A stretch of DNA of 64,000 nucleotides from Paraphysoderma sedebokerense (lineage: Eukaryota > Blastocladiomycota > Physodermatomycetes > Physodermatales > Physodermataceae): assembly GCA_025602915.1 (NCBI GenBank), contig JAHLJZ010000003.1, forward strand, positions 310,001 through 374,000. Reading direction: 5' to 3'. Shown piece by piece: positions 9,543-23,053 of this stretch. Numbering within the stretch: the stretch's first letter is position 1; every line of letters begins with the position of its first letter. A program made the translations under genes and the position numbers. Under the pieces are notes generated by a model. That model worked only from the letters and a program-made list of their open reading frames with translations, was not told the origin of the DNA and made no database searches.

Positions 9543-11611
9543 TTACAATTCACCGTCAGATTTCTCAGCTTGAATTTGCTTTGCTGAATTTGCTGAAATG
9601 CCGTTTCCATTGCATTCTTTAGAAGCAACACGTTGCACAATCCCAGCCAAACAATCGACATACTCATCTAGCCGTTTCTCCTCATATTTCGGCAAACCCG
9701 GCAGCTGTAGCCAAGACAATATCTGATTGAGGTTTTGACGCAAGTTAGTATCGTTGGAATGAGAGATAGAGGAGGCGGAGGTCAACGATGGTTTTGATTT
9801 CGTCGTTATCGACGATGTTATGGAATCTTGGGCTAGCGAAAGTGAAGGCTGGTGTGACAGTAAGTCAGACATCAGCTGCGTGACTCTCAAGTTTGGTGGA
9901 AAATGTGAATTGAATTTATGCCGGAGTTCAGTCTGAGGAATCTTCAGCGATCCTACAAGCGCAGGGGGGAGGCCTGTTAGTTGCGCGGGTGGCACCGGAC
10001 AGTTGTGTCGAGCGCATACCTTCTCTTTGCCATTTTTTTAACACTCGAGAAAGTTGCGCGAATGACTCATCAATCTCGTAAGCAAGTTCTTTCGAATCCT
10101 CTGATTTAGATGACGGCAATCCAACCGTCGCCGACGTCGGAGTAACATCAGGCTTATACATATTGGTAGGCCCAATGCTCTCAGATTTAGCTGGAAACTA
10201 CAGACAGTAGCGCGTGAGTTGCTATTCAATTAGAAGGCTAATACCAGTGTCGATCGTACGTACAATATCAGTGTCTAAACCAAACGTAATCAAAGATGCT
10301 TTCTTTGGAATCACTTTTTCTCCAACCGCACGATCGATAGGAGGCCTCGGGTTACTATTGTTCCCTCTTTTAACTGATTTTTTAGCAGAATCATCGCTGT
10401 CGGAACTGGAATCAGCAAAAGCATCAAAAACGGACGTAGAAGCCTTGCTATTCATCGATCTGCCCGACCTGGACGAGGACAATGAATCATTGGACTGTTG
10501 ACTATTTCTGCGTTTTGGAGATTTAATAACTTCGCTAGATGCAGAATCGCTTTCGCTTTCGGGATCAGTAGACAATTTCCGCTTCCGTTTTAGACCTGAT
10601 TTCATGGGTTTTGATTTTGGCGAATCCTCATCTTCTGGTAGTTCGACATAATGCTTTTCACATTTCAGATATTTCGATGGGAAAAATCGTCCCATGACTG
10701 TAACATCACTCATATGAACCAACCCATTCTCTAGCGCGCAAGTGACGTGGAAGGATCTAAGTCCATTGAAAGGTCAATCCAATCGTCGAAAATGAAGTCG
10801 CAATTTTAAATGAATTTGTGTTTCACCTTAAACATCTTTTGTCTTCACTCCTGTATCCAGGGTTACATCTGACTGTGAATCCGCTTCGTTTCATACATAT
10901 ATAACAGGTCTAAGTGGAATTAATGAGTTTTGTAATCAAAACGAGACGACAAAAATAGACTATGATCAAATTCCTCTTCTTACCTCAGTTTCTGGGAGCT
11001 TATCCGGCAGCTTGATGGAACCGTCACTCTGATATAGCCTTTCGCCTGTGTTTATGGCGGGGTTGTAGAACCCACACACGACGTGGATATACCCTGGGTT
11101 CGTACTCGTCTTTTTATATATACCTTCAGGGTTGTCGCAGCAAAGTGGATTTCTCTGAGGATCAAGATGAATCAGCAGAAATGTTGAACCGGTCATCTCA
11201 GACAGCGGCAATTATTACCTTGATCCCGTCCTGCTCAATCGTGCACCTGGTGAAATGAATTCCTTGTTCAGCCTTCCCGTTGTATAGTAAACTTGGAAGA
11301 AAGAATATTCTTACTTATCACAATACCAATTTTCCTCGTCGCTCGGAACTTTTTTTAGGTTATAGCATTTTATATGGACAGGAATGTCACAGTCTAAATC
11401 AATTCAATTAGTTCTTTGAACGTTTCCCTTGTTACTTTAACAATTCACTAACCTTCGCCGTCACAGAATATTATAGGGTTTTTCTTCGAAGATTCCGCGC
11501 TTCCACAGACATCGCAAATAGCGTCCTATTTATGGGACCGAAGAACCAAAACTTTCGTTTACTATTGCTTAAAGGTGTTCGCCAAGGACCATGAGAATGC
11601 CGTACCGCCAT
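9543..11611 (-). CDS. PHD finger / extended-PHD (PZP) chromatin protein, AF10-like
   Basis: Nine exons (11611-11606, 11525-11453, 11393-11315, 11246-11219, 11154-10984, 10909-10827, 10756-10245, 10190-10020, 9952-9543) give 510 residues. A first PHD finger starts almost at the N-terminus: CDVC, FCDGEDCDIPVHIKCYNL, WYCDKC. It is followed by a zinc knuckle/extended PHD: NPLCCDN, YIHVVCGFYNP, CYICMKRSG, SFHVTCALENG, and KCEKHYVEL. This PHD-knuckle-ePHD cassette reads unmodified histone H3 in AF10, BRPF and JADE proteins. There is no EPC-like region, bromodomain or PWWP, which favours an AF10-type or stand-alone reader. The rest is basic and Ser-rich, with a nuclear-signal-like LKRKRK, and a C-terminal helical region with no domain I recognise. 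The six-nucleotide first exon (Met-Ala) is inferred from phase. Confidence 0.85.
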
Positions 11612-11876
11612 TATTAACAAAGAATTATAATATTCAAAGGTGGGCTGGCGTCTTCAAATGGAGAACGATGCAGGGAAAAGGGTATAATGTATTGCTTAAG
11701 GTTGGATGTGAGGAGAGCAGACTCGCTGTGGCAGTTCTTCGCGAAATTTATAACCCTTGCTGCCATCGGCCCAGAACTCGGTGAACGAGTGAACAGAACG
11801 TGCAACCAATGTCATACTCTCGACAATGCTCTTTCATTTTAATGATTATCGTACATATCTACAGTATACTTATTCC

Positions 11877-14800
11877 TTACGGCAAAATTTTTCTAGAGAG
11901 ATTTTCTGCAGATTTTGGCCTGTTGCTAGCTGATTTAGGTCGACCAGGGTTACCTTGCCCAATGCTTAGTGGTGGCAAAATGGAAGGGTTGGATTTTGCG
12001 GCTGTATTTCTCTGTGATGATCCTAGTGAGAACGCGAGGTATAAATATTGTTGATACATAACTGCTTGCCTTTTTGCCGCCTGCATCGAGAGGATTCATG
12101 AAGCCGACATTGTGTTTCGTACTGAACAACCGATTTAAACTGTCTTCTCGGCTTTTGATTTCCAACTTATAATGCTCGATTTCCTCCTGCAATGTTATGA
12201 GATAATAATTACTGCTCCGAATCTACTCTGCCCTCGTGCTTTTGTAAAATTTAGCTTACATATAACTGAAGTATCTTTCGTTTTCTGTGGCGTACGTCTT
12301 CTTCCAATTCGGAGATTCTCTGAACATCAATTTCGCGGGGCTCGCGATTCTGATACCTTATATCCGCTTCCTCTAGTCTAGCAGTACATCCAGGTTATTT
12401 TAAACACTGCAGATTCGCGTAATAAAAGCATATGTACTTCTTAACATAAATGGTGATTTCGTTCCTTAAAAAGTTTTGTGCTTGTTCAAAATCATTTAGC
12501 ATCCTCTGAGTCTCGGTTATGCTTTCAGCTTTCACTTTCTCGATTTCCTTATTACATTTTTCAAGTAAATTGACTTCGAGAGCTCGCAACTCTTCTTCTT
12601 GTTGCATTCTGCATGATAGCTGTCAGTATAGCAAGGCGAGGATCGAGATGCAGTTAAATGTACCGCGCGTCGCGTATCTCTTCATTCATTTGACTGATTG
12701 TCTGGTCTCGCAAGACGATATCAGATTGAAGTTGATCATTTTTGCGCACAAGTTCCTGTCTCATATCCTTCCAAAAAAGTGAGATAGTACACCAAAATTG
12801 GAGGTATCGAAAATTCTTTACCTCGGACTGTTGTAATTTTTTGACAAACTTTTCCAAAGTGCACTCTTTTTCTCTTACTACCGAAGCATGATCTACTTTT
12901 AATTGCGAAATGTATTTTGCGTGTTGTGCTTCCAATTCATTTAAGGCATGCTCGCGATCGCTACCAAACTTTCTAGTGATCTCATTGATTAACATTTTGT
13001 TGGCTGCTTCTCTACTCAGAATGAATCAATTGGTACGGTGCCGACGAAACGAAATGAGTTAAAACGCCGTACGTTTCTCTCTTCAAAACATCCTTCTCCG
13101 TTTCATAATCTGATTTCAATTGAGCCCTCAGCGTTAACTCGAAATGTTTCAAATATTCTTCATTCGCAAGTTTTGACGACTCCAATTTATTCTCTAGTAC
13201 CTTTGAAAATGTTTAGTGAATTTATAAGTACTTAAAGTGTACGGTTTACCTGAATCTGTGTCTTGTAATCGTTCACTTCTTTGTGAAGATCGTCACATTG
13301 ATTTTTACGCATTACAATTTCATTCTAATTTTCCGGTGCAACAAATAAGGATTCGATGTAACACAATAAAGAGTCGTTGTCAAACCTTCTGTTGTTCGAT
13401 GATCGCCAGATGTTCGGACAATTTGCCTTCAATAAGGGAAATGGAATTCTCATTGGTTTCGTTAGCTCTAGATAACTCTAAGGCGATGTCTGCTAGGCTC
13501 TAATGCCATGACAGCAGTTTAATCCACCGATTCCTAGAATATCTAGCGGCGAAAGAACCAGAACCTTGTCTTTCGAAGCCATGGCAATCTGCAGTTGTGC
13601 GATTTCTCTTCCATAATTAGCTTTAATCTCTTCAATTTGGATGTTATTCTCTTCCTCCAAATGCAACTTAAATTCTTCAAGTTTCTATTGATAAATCGGT
13701 TAAAACACGATCCGGTTTTCTTGATGCCGTCCGATATACCTGCTGGTGCTGTTTCCGGCTCTCTTCCATTTGATTTTGTAGTTTTAAAACCAACATATCT
13801 GAGAATTCTCGATCAATATTGCCGCTACGGACAGCCTGAGATAAGGATGATCTTACCATTCTCTGCGACTAGCCTGGTGCGTGAAGCTTCTGAATGATTT
13901 AATCGGTCAGATAAATTCTTCGTTTCAGCGACGAAATTCTCCTTCTCCTGTTTGAGTGAATCGATAGTATTCTGAAGTAAAGCCAATTTAGTGGTATTCA
14001 CTTGAAGCGCATCAGACATGAGAGCGATGGTTGATTCATATGAACTCTTAAGTTCTCGCAGAGCACTTTCTGTGCGGCTCTGGTGTTCGCTGCTTAACGA
14101 TGACCGTAGATCATCGAGTTGTTTGATGTGGTCCTAAAAAATTTCTTAGTGGAAAAGCAACGGCCATCCATTCAAGAAAAGATTTATATACTGATTTGAG
14201 TGATTGTATCTGATTTTGGTATGAGTTCATCAAGTTTTCTGTTGCCAAGGTAAGATAAGGCTTTTTTCCAGAGTGTAACAAATGCGCGTACCTTTTTCGT
14301 CATTCAGACCTTTTATTCTATCCTCAGACGATCTCAGCTTCGTTTCAATACACTCGTAGCTTTGCGATATATCTTGACACTTTTCCCGAAGTGCATCGAG
14401 TTCCGATTTCGTGGACATTAACTCTTGCTCCCATCCCTCTCGTTCAATTGCCATTTGAGAACTTAGCATCCCCAGGTCATGTTGATGTGCCAAATTGACT
14501 TCAATTAACCGTTGTTCGTACTGTTGCCTTAACTGCAATTCTATCTGACCATGCTTTGATTCCATCCTTGCTAAAGATAGGCGATGTTCAACTTTTAAAT
14601 TATCGATCTCGGCATTCATCTGAGTCTGGTTTTCAGATTTTCGTAGTAAATCCAGCCTCGCGAGTTCCTTAATGTCGTACGAATAAGTTTCAAGGAACAA
14701 GACTACATTAGGGGAAAATTTACCTCTTTAAAGCTGTTTCGTTGCTGCTCTAGCTCAGCAAGATGGTTCGAGCAAATCACTTCGACATCGCGTTCGTGTT

Positions 14801-16734
14801 CGTTTCTCAAGTCCTCTTTATAGATACCCAGTTAGGTTTCTACAAATATTTATAAAGTAAAGGTCTGTACCAAGCTGAGTCCGTAAACTACAGATGTCGG
14901 CAGCGGACTGGGCTGCCGCATCATATAAATGATCTCTTTCACTGTGGGGTTGTCATTAATCCACCTCCCATATCTGAAAAAAAAGACCAGTCTCACCTCT
15001 TCAGACTAGAGCACTCCCGTATTAAATTATTTATCTTTTCATTTAAGGTTTCGATCTGCTCTGCTGCCAGTTCTTGTACTTCTCCCTTTTCTTTGGTAAG
15101 CTGGGATGTCATGTTCTGCAATTTGCGTTCCCAGGACTGTTGCATGTCTAGTTTCTCTCTTTCATATTCATCTTTCGAGCGGCTTTCCGACTTTTCAGTA
15201 TAACGCACAAGGCTCGGAATATTAGAAATAAAAGTCGCAGCAAAGTTAACCTAAACAGTGATCTCAATCAACTCACTTCTTTGTACGTCGCTACGGCGTC
15301 CTGTAACTCGTGCTCTTATCTTCAGTTAATACATGACTTGCACTAGATTGAAAGCAAATTCAGTTCACCTTTCTGTGATAGCGAGGACTTGGAATGTTCA
15401 AGCTCTTCCGTGAGTTCTACTATCCGACTAATCGGAGGAACTTTCAATACATATTTATCGTCATTAAAATTTATATTCAATAGTACCTTTGTCCCTTCTC
15501 ACATTCATCCCGTAGCTGCCGAAAGCGTTCTTTGATCTCTGTGTTTTCCACTTGAAGGAGATTTGACGACGTCATCGACTGGGCTAACTTCTCCTGTAGT
15601 TGTGCAAGACGTTCGTTGAAATTTGTTTCTAGATTGTCAATTGTTCTTCTCATCAAGGCTTGATGATCATTCTCGAGTTGACTTCTGAGAAGCGACAATT
15701 CATTAGCTGTATCCTGCTTGAATGTTAATAAATGAAAGATGATATGTTGGCATTATAATAATCGCCTACCGTCTCGAGCTTTGATCTGAGTACCTCCAGT
15801 TTCTCCGAATGTTCGTAAATGAGCATTTCTACGAGAAAAGTTAATTTACTCCAACATACGCCGGATCTACTTATCGTACCCTTTTCGGTATTCTCTCTTA
15901 AAGTTGCCTCTTTTAGTTGAACAATTTCCCTCTCCATTGCGTCACATTGCCTACAGTGGCGAATTTCTTTATAGTTATGCGGGGCTTACCGCTCATACTC
16001 TTGAATTTCAACTGCAGACTTACATCTTCAACTCAGCCTTCTCCCTACCATCATTAGTTACAATTGAATTCAATTGATCTCGTTCCCTGAATTTATATGC
16101 CACAGATCAATATGATCGTGCTCAATGATTCAGTGTGTTATAGTTGCGTCTTACCTTGTTAGTCTAACTAATTTTTGCTTCAAGCCATCAAGCTGTTCAT
16201 CCTTTTCTATAATTTGCTGTCTAGAGGTCAAATTTAGGCGCAATTTCTCGTTCTCTAACGCCTCCTCGCATTCCTTAATTTTGGCTTCGCATGCACCTTG
16301 CAATTGTACGGTCGTCGCTCGGAGAAAATCGTCTTGTTCTCGTAATTTGGCAGATTTTTCATCATTGTCTACCTTCAAAACCTGTAAACGTTCCTTAGCA
16401 TCTCTGAGGATCTAGTTTTGAGGAATGTGATGAATGTTCGAAAAGTGAACGTCAATATGATTTCAGAGCAGATCACAATTTGACAACAAAGAAATAGAAC
16501 CTCTGTTATCTCATCTTCGTAAGCTTCTTTCAGAGAACTCATTTCTGTTGAATGATCTTCATTTTTAGCGTTCAGAAAGTAGATAACCTTGGTTAATTGC
16601 GCTATCTTCTTCGATAATTTGAAGAACGTGTCATCAGCTTCAAGGTCTGTCGAATCGACCGTCTTTGATGGGCGATGAAGCTCGGATGTAGCATCGTTGC
16701 GAACTTCAGGTCGGGACTTGTAGCTTTTTATCAT
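11877..16734 (-). CDS. FAM184-family long coiled-coil protein
   Basis: A long, intron-rich gene (I count some 20 exons) encoding roughly 1,000 residues, almost all charged heptad-like coiled coil rich in Glu, Lys, Gln and Leu. The N-terminal exon has the family signature KKIAQLTKVIYFLNAKNED followed by SSLKEAYEDEI. The C-terminal part has LEIKSREDSLNRLF then NVGFMNPLDAGGKKAS, the conserved FAM184 end motif. A last intron of about 61 nt joins this to a Pro/Ser/Lys-rich tail ending SAENLSRKILP; skipping that splice would end the protein near 11950 instead. FAM184 function is not established. The start is the first in-frame ATG after an apparent acceptor, so a 5' UTR intron is possible. Confidence 0.85.
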
Positions 16735-16958
16735 CTATAGTTACCAGGATTTTGTGTATTAACTTGATTGTGGCGCAAGGTTGGGAGTTGTTAGCAAATC
16801 CACCTCAAATCAATCAAAGGATCAGCAGGTCCACAAAATCATGCAGATTGACTTATTATTAAAAAGACATGTCTGATGTTAGCAATTCTTGCTACCGCCA
16901 AATTATAGAACACAGCATTTCATTATACAATTCAGATTTCCATAAAAATACATCAATT

Positions 16959-19900
16959 TCATCTCATGTTATTCAATACTCGTCCAACCAAATACTCTTC
17001 TTCTATCAATTTATCTTTCCAAAGACTTATCCAAGCTGATATTGATTTTTGCAAAAAATACCCGACAACAATACCCAAAGTACATGGATAGCAATATGTC
17101 CGGATAAGGTTGTCATTTGCCGGGATCAATTTCGCGTAATGTTGAATTATGTCAGGGACGACGTCCAATTGCAGTATGTTGACTAGGTACATCAAAACAC
17201 TGTTAGAAAGAATTACGGAACTTTACAAATAAAACATATGTACCTGATAACCATAACGTGGTCTCAGCGAGGGCGTATGGAACGCCAATTAAAACGGCTA
17301 AAGCAACAAAAGAGGGTCCTAAAATGATTTCATTCACTAAAGACAGATTTTGAAGTCTCCTCCAGCCGTGCGCGATCATCTGTCATTAAAACTGAGTTAT
17401 TATGAATTTCTGAATGAAGACAGCGACAAGGAAGCGAACCTGATCATAAGCGATTACCCATCGCGAATCTGGAGCTATCGCGCGAAAAAGGCGACCTAAC
17501 ACTCGCATATACAGAAACCCAACGGCCCATTCCTTTGGGTGTTTGAGTAACACTACCTCAGTATGTCTTACATTAACATGAACATTGACTATGGTAGACT
17601 TACCTGGACATAATTTGTAGACTTAGGTTTTTCGGACGAAAGCGGAATGAACAGATACAAATCGATCACATGATAAAGGCCAAGAGGCAAAACAATGGCA
17701 AAAGCGATGAAGGCATACATGGACTTGACAGCCTACGTGATAAAGATTATATGACTGCTATTTCGAATATCGAGAAATAATCTGCGCACTTACGGGCAAT
17801 ATCCAATGACTCCAGCAAAATGACACCAAGCTTTCGTCAGCATTTTCAGTCTCCGAAATGATACTACCCAGGCCAGAAACGACGAGACGACGAAATAGCC
17901 ATGCCAACTGGAACAATCCAGCAAAAGCCATTCCAACGATAGGAATACCAAATAATAAGCTGTACATGTCATGAGCGAAGTCGGTGAAGTGTCGGAGAAT
18001 TAGTCTGCCAACAAGCACTAAAACATCATCAATTAGTTTGAACACAGGGTCATCAAAAGGGACAAATAGAACGCACAAGGACCAATGAAACTGAACATCG
18101 CAAATATGACACCCCCAAGCCAAAGCATTATCAATAAGGCAATACAGCGTAACTTAAAGTGGGGCGGGATGTAAACAAATGTCCAATGCTTCGGATCATC
18201 GCCTAGAGTCTCTGCTGAGTTTTGCAGAATGTTGCCAAACCTATCAACCGGGAAGAACATTTGTCTACCGGGGGTGAACTTCAAACTGTCAAATCCCGGT
18301 ACTCTCATCACCTGACCATCTCTTATGAATTCGTGGTCAGTTGGAAAGGTCGGTTCGGTAAGGTGTGGATTTTGAAAAACGGTAACGTTGATATCCGCCA
18401 ACGGTTTCGGTACTTGGAAGGGAGATCTAAACCGTCTAAATAAGGACGATATTTGTTTTGGCATTGTGCTAAAATACCCTTCCTCCAAAGTATGGCGCCC
18501 TCCGAAAAGGAATGAGGTCAGCCGCAAAACGCGGCCACACAGCTGGAACCAAAGAAGTAACACTGCCTTGAAAACGATTCCAGGTTGACAGAATTTGATA
18601 GCGATCGGGAAAAGTATCTGCGCCGCAAGAAGATCGACCGGTCGTATATGTCCGAAGCCACTAAAGTGAAGTTATGCAAGCACAAAGATTAACTTATGAA
18701 GTACAACTACCAGGAGAGGACAACTAATACCTGAAGTTCAATTGTAGAGGCAGAATATTATTAGTTGTCAGGTGGAGCCCCCATATTGCCCCACCAAAAA
18801 ACGAAGCCACAATAACGGTATACATAACGAAACTGGCGAACAGTTTTTTCAACTGGGATTTTACCGGACGCTCTTTTATCTCTTTCATGGGTTGGAAATT
18901 AGGATCCGAAGGATCTCTGAAATATATGAAAAAAGGCGGAATTAGTAAGTGACCCCCCCACAACATTGAAACGCACCAACGATTCTTGCCACCGTACCTC
19001 ACAAACCAGAGCACTCCAGATCGTAACATACTCCTACATAAAGATACAAACAGCGCAAAATGAAACATGAAAACAGTTCCCGCGAACCAGTGAAGGAAGA
19101 ATGACACAATTGGAAACTGCTTGTGGAATATCCACCGACTAAAGACCGTGGCCGATTTAAATAAAGGCAAGGTGACCAAATCAAGCAGAATACCGCAGTA
19201 TGTCGGGAATAAAGCCAGCTCCAGCAGGATAAAAAATGTCACCTGAATATAAGTGAAATCATAGTTGGTCAATTCCAGCAGAATCAACTGAAGGAGGACA
19301 TATCCGAGTCAAACCTTGGCTGAAATCTGAATCCAAGTCGCGAATTGTGTGAGATACAGTCTCAACGCTCGAACATACACATTTTGAGACTTTTTGGACG
19401 ATACCATAATTATCATGGTCGTAATCGCCATATATCCCAACCCAATACAAAGGATGCGGTCCCCCCACTTTAGCCTTTCAGAGATCTCATCCATTGAGTT
19501 TGAACCCAAAACAGTACCCTCCTTATGCATCGGAAAAGTTGTCACTGTTGTCTGATTGCTGGCAGCATTACTAGAACTGATCCGCCCAGAGTCAGTTGAA
19601 GACGGAGCATGAGAGAACTCGAGGGGAAGTATTGATTCAAGCAAACGGTCCACAATCGGATCGGATATACTATGAAGCAACTGGAAGAAGTGACCTATGT
19701 ATTTCCCAAGTTCAAGCTTTCAAAAACCAAACTTAGTACGGTGGCACAATCACAAAGTAAGTAGTGATGACGTATACCATAACAATTATTCTTCCAATGA
19801 TGTAAGGAACAATTTGAGAAAGGAAAGTGACTGCCGATAAAGCCAACACAGCTACCACGAAACTTTGTAGCATTGATAGTGGCGATCCGCGAAATCCTAG

Positions 19901-21608
19901 GAGCTCAACCTGAGGTTGCGTAAGCAATGTATTCATAACCAAAGAAAATAATCTAAAGCTTACAAGTCCATCAAGGTCGGCTTCCGCATCATCTTCGATC
20001 GCATTCCCATTTTCGGCGTTCGGCAGCGGAGGGGGAGGAGGTAATGGAGGTACATCTGGCGTCGGTGCAGCAGTATCAGCAATTGTATGAGGCAGATCGG
20101 TCGACATTGACGAATGACTACTGCTATCTGACGATGATTCGTTGTCATATGAGTTTCCTTCCTCGTTTGAAGTGGCACGATGACGGTTGGGTATCTCATT
20201 AAATATCAATTCGCTGCTTGTGTTAATCTCGTCAGCAGCTTTCTGAAGTACGGATATTTGTTTCGCTTGTCCTTCATCTATCTCACTGTTTTTTTCCTTT
20301 CCTTTTTCCCTAATGGTAGTCTCTTGCAAATCTTCTTCCTCTTCGTCGTCACTATCTTGGCTATTGAGGGATGAGATACTGGCTCGCCTAGCATCAGAAC
20401 CCCAAAGATCGACAACTCGGTCCTCCCATCGATCAGATCGAGAGTTGGAAAAACTGTACGAAGTCTGGCGAAGAGACGCCAATGTATCTGATGAAGTATC
20501 AGAATAAATAGATCGCGGCCGCTGCGGTCTGTTTAGACCGTGCGAAGGAGCGATATCACCAAAATCGAATTCAGCTCCATTTCCAAATTTGAAGTGTGAG
20601 ACTGATGAAGCACGCTGTTGAGCAGACGAAACGGATTCAGTATCGGATGTGCCTTGAAGAGATAAACTCGGACTCGCATCAGCTTTTGCTGCAGGAGAAA
20701 CATCGGATGAAAGATGCCGCGAAGGGGCCGCAGAGGAAGAAGGTAATGATTCCATGACGTTTGGAGACATCGGTGATAAAGTATTTGACGGAGATGATAT
20801 AGGGGTATCGTTAAGTCTCTGCGACAGGGTGCGAGGTCTAATTGATGGGTTATTGAAAAGCTGTAATGCTTCCCGTTGTTCTCTTAGTCTCCTCTGCCTA
20901 TCTTCCCGCAAAAGGCGCTGCGCGGCGTCTGCAATGGCTTCTCTTAACATGAAGACGCCGATTGCTATCAGTATGGACGCCCCTGTGATAAGTTGTCCTT
21001 CGAACACCTCGTACATAACAGACCTGTATACCGTTAATCAGTGTCTCTTCCATCCGAAACAATTTAAATTTACCTTTGGAAAAAACTCTCTAAGATGTAT
21101 GATGAAAAGTCACTGAGCGTGAGCTCAATTTTGTCAGTTTCAACAACACTGTCACCCTCCAACATCACACTTTGATCTTTGTCTAAAGACCAACCACCGA
21201 CAAGACCAAACATCGATTCAGTAATGGTAAACATTAAGTATGGGAGGATCAAAATCCACATTATTGACACTATAAACACCCTCGTCCATCCTTTTATTGT
21301 TCGTAGAACCTTCTTTAGTGCTGACCGAACCAGAACAGTAAAGGGAATCGTGTTGGGCATATTTTCAGAATAAACTATGAACCGAAATTAGAGTCTTGCT
21401 ATTAAACCTTATCAAATAAGTTCTTACTTGGTGTGAATTGATATTTAAATCCACATAATTCACAGTGAGTTTTTCTTGAATGATTCAACCAAATCGTCAG
21501 GCAATCTTGATGGACGTATCGAATCGAGCCAGTGCATTTACATGGGTAGAATAATGGGAATTCGGAGCCATCACCTCGGCAAATTCTGCAGATTTCTTCT
21601 TCTGCCAT
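16959..21608 (-). CDS. DOA10: ER membrane E3 ubiquitin ligase Doa10/MARCH6
   Basis: RING-CH ubiquitin ligase of the ER and inner nuclear membrane, which degrades misfolded, N-acetylated and sterol-pathway proteins. The first exon carries the RING-CH (C4HC3) finger at the extreme N-terminus: [26 protein letters not shown], and [11 protein letters not shown], followed by [12 protein letters not shown] and the first transmembrane segments. A ~300-residue acidic, Ser-rich cytosolic loop (about 20900-19990) contains a proline run. Many hydrophobic segments follow over several exons (MARCH6 has 14), and the protein ends [10 protein letters not shown], matching the conserved C-terminal element of Doa10 (yeast needs it for activity). 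Estimated length is about 1,250-1,300 residues, near the family norm. Confidence 0.93.
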
Positions 21609-22123
21609 AATTTCTTGGGCAGTCGTATTGTTACGAAGATGGAAGAGGTGATATTAGTGGCGGAGATTAGACAACTTAGGACTTGTGCGTTTTATCCCAA
21701 GTGGCAAGGCTGGAAACATAAAAGAGACGTTTAAAGGGAGAACTTATAAGGATGAATAGAAGGGAAAGGTCATTGCAAAGGGTGGATGGCGATGTCGGGG
21801 GAAGCGAAGGGCAGGTTTTGGTTTTGGGAAATGGAAACGACGACGGCGCACGTCCTAGCTCAGAGACCAGACAAGTCCTTCCATTTGGAACGGGCAAGTG
21901 GAAACTCAAGGAACACCCTTTTATTACCCGCGAATTACTTGCTACTCTATAATATATGTACAATGTCTGTGCCAACGGCTTCCCACTCGGCTTTAGTTCT
22001 CAAATGTTCAGTCCAGACTACACCAAGGACCCTGTTATCGATATCATGTTATTGGCTCTCACAATCCTGTCGATGAGTCAGTTAAATATTCTTAATATGG
22101 AAGACAAAGAAGCAAAGGATATC
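21609..22123. other. Upstream region of DOA10, downstream of RPA43
   Basis: 515 bp with no supported gene. A + strand frame at 21956-22165 (70 codons) has no recognisable features and runs into the RPA43 coding end on the other strand. Nothing else of note seen. Confidence 0.45.
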
Positions 22124-22854
22124 TTACTCCGTTATTTCAAACTCAATTTCGTGTCCAACTTCTAGTGATTCTCCGGTCTGAAGATTGACCCATGTACCCG
22201 TCGCAAACTTTGCGGCCTTCCCTTTCTTTGGATTACTTTTTCGCATAACTTCCCCGTCCTTTGATTCATTCGTAGCGGTTGGAAGAACTGTGTTGTCATA
22301 TAAATATTCAAATTTCGATTTTGGAATCTTGTCACTTGGGATCGATGCATTGAAAAAGTTGTAAATGAGTAGACCGATATGATCCGTGGATTGCTTATTG
22401 ATGGTGCCAACTTTTCAAACATATTTGTCAATCTCCTAATATTCCAAACATGATTAAATGGTGGAATTTGCACAACATACCAATCCGTGACCCAACCAAT
22501 GGGGAGAAAACCAGTAATGTGCAAGAAATATTGAAATGCATGAAGGGTGAATCATACATTATCCTGGCCTCTTTTTCCATAAATTTTAAGTTTGAGTAAG
22601 ATAATACCACTCCATTGACTTTCTCGTTGTACCTGTTCATATTTTTTAAATCATCAACTGATTTCATTTACGATGACAGATATTATAGGACTTCCAAACC
22701 TGCACAATAAAGCATTCAGATTCTGTTCCACACCTTGAATGGCACGGCCAACAAATGCTGGCGGTAAATGCATATACATTTGAACCTGCAATTGCTTGAA
22801 ATGACTATCTACTGATAATTGTTTCGACGGCTTCGTTTGATTTGCTGGTGACAT
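22124..22854 (-). CDS. RPA43: RNA polymerase I subunit RPA43
   Basis: Pol I stalk subunit that pairs with Rpa14 and docks the initiation factor Rrn3. Exons 22854-22700, 22632-22481 and 22410-22124 give 197 residues. The N-terminal tip-type domain has LQVQMYMHLPPAFVGRAIQG, then NEKVNGVVLSYSNLKF and DSPFMHFNI. The OB domain follows with PLVGSRIVGTINKQSTDHIG and LLIYNFFNASIP. It ends EVGHEIEFEITE, the usual last OB strands, so the acidic tail found in larger homologues is absent. With TAF1A at 46-48 kb, this is the second Pol I component in the window. It is divergent from VFA1, with 199 bp between the two start codons. Confidence 0.92.
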
Positions 22855-23053
22855 GATATTAATTTGAATTAAATTATTTAGAATCTAATCACACAAATCA
22901 GAACGTTTCAATGGTCCTTGTTTACTGACACGCGTCTTGTTACCGGGGCACTGGGGAATGTTAGCCTACCGTCCGTCTCTGGTGTTTTAGAGCGGTCTAA
23001 TGCAATTGCAGTAAAAATTAAAGTTCGATACAAATCTGTCTTATGATATTGAT

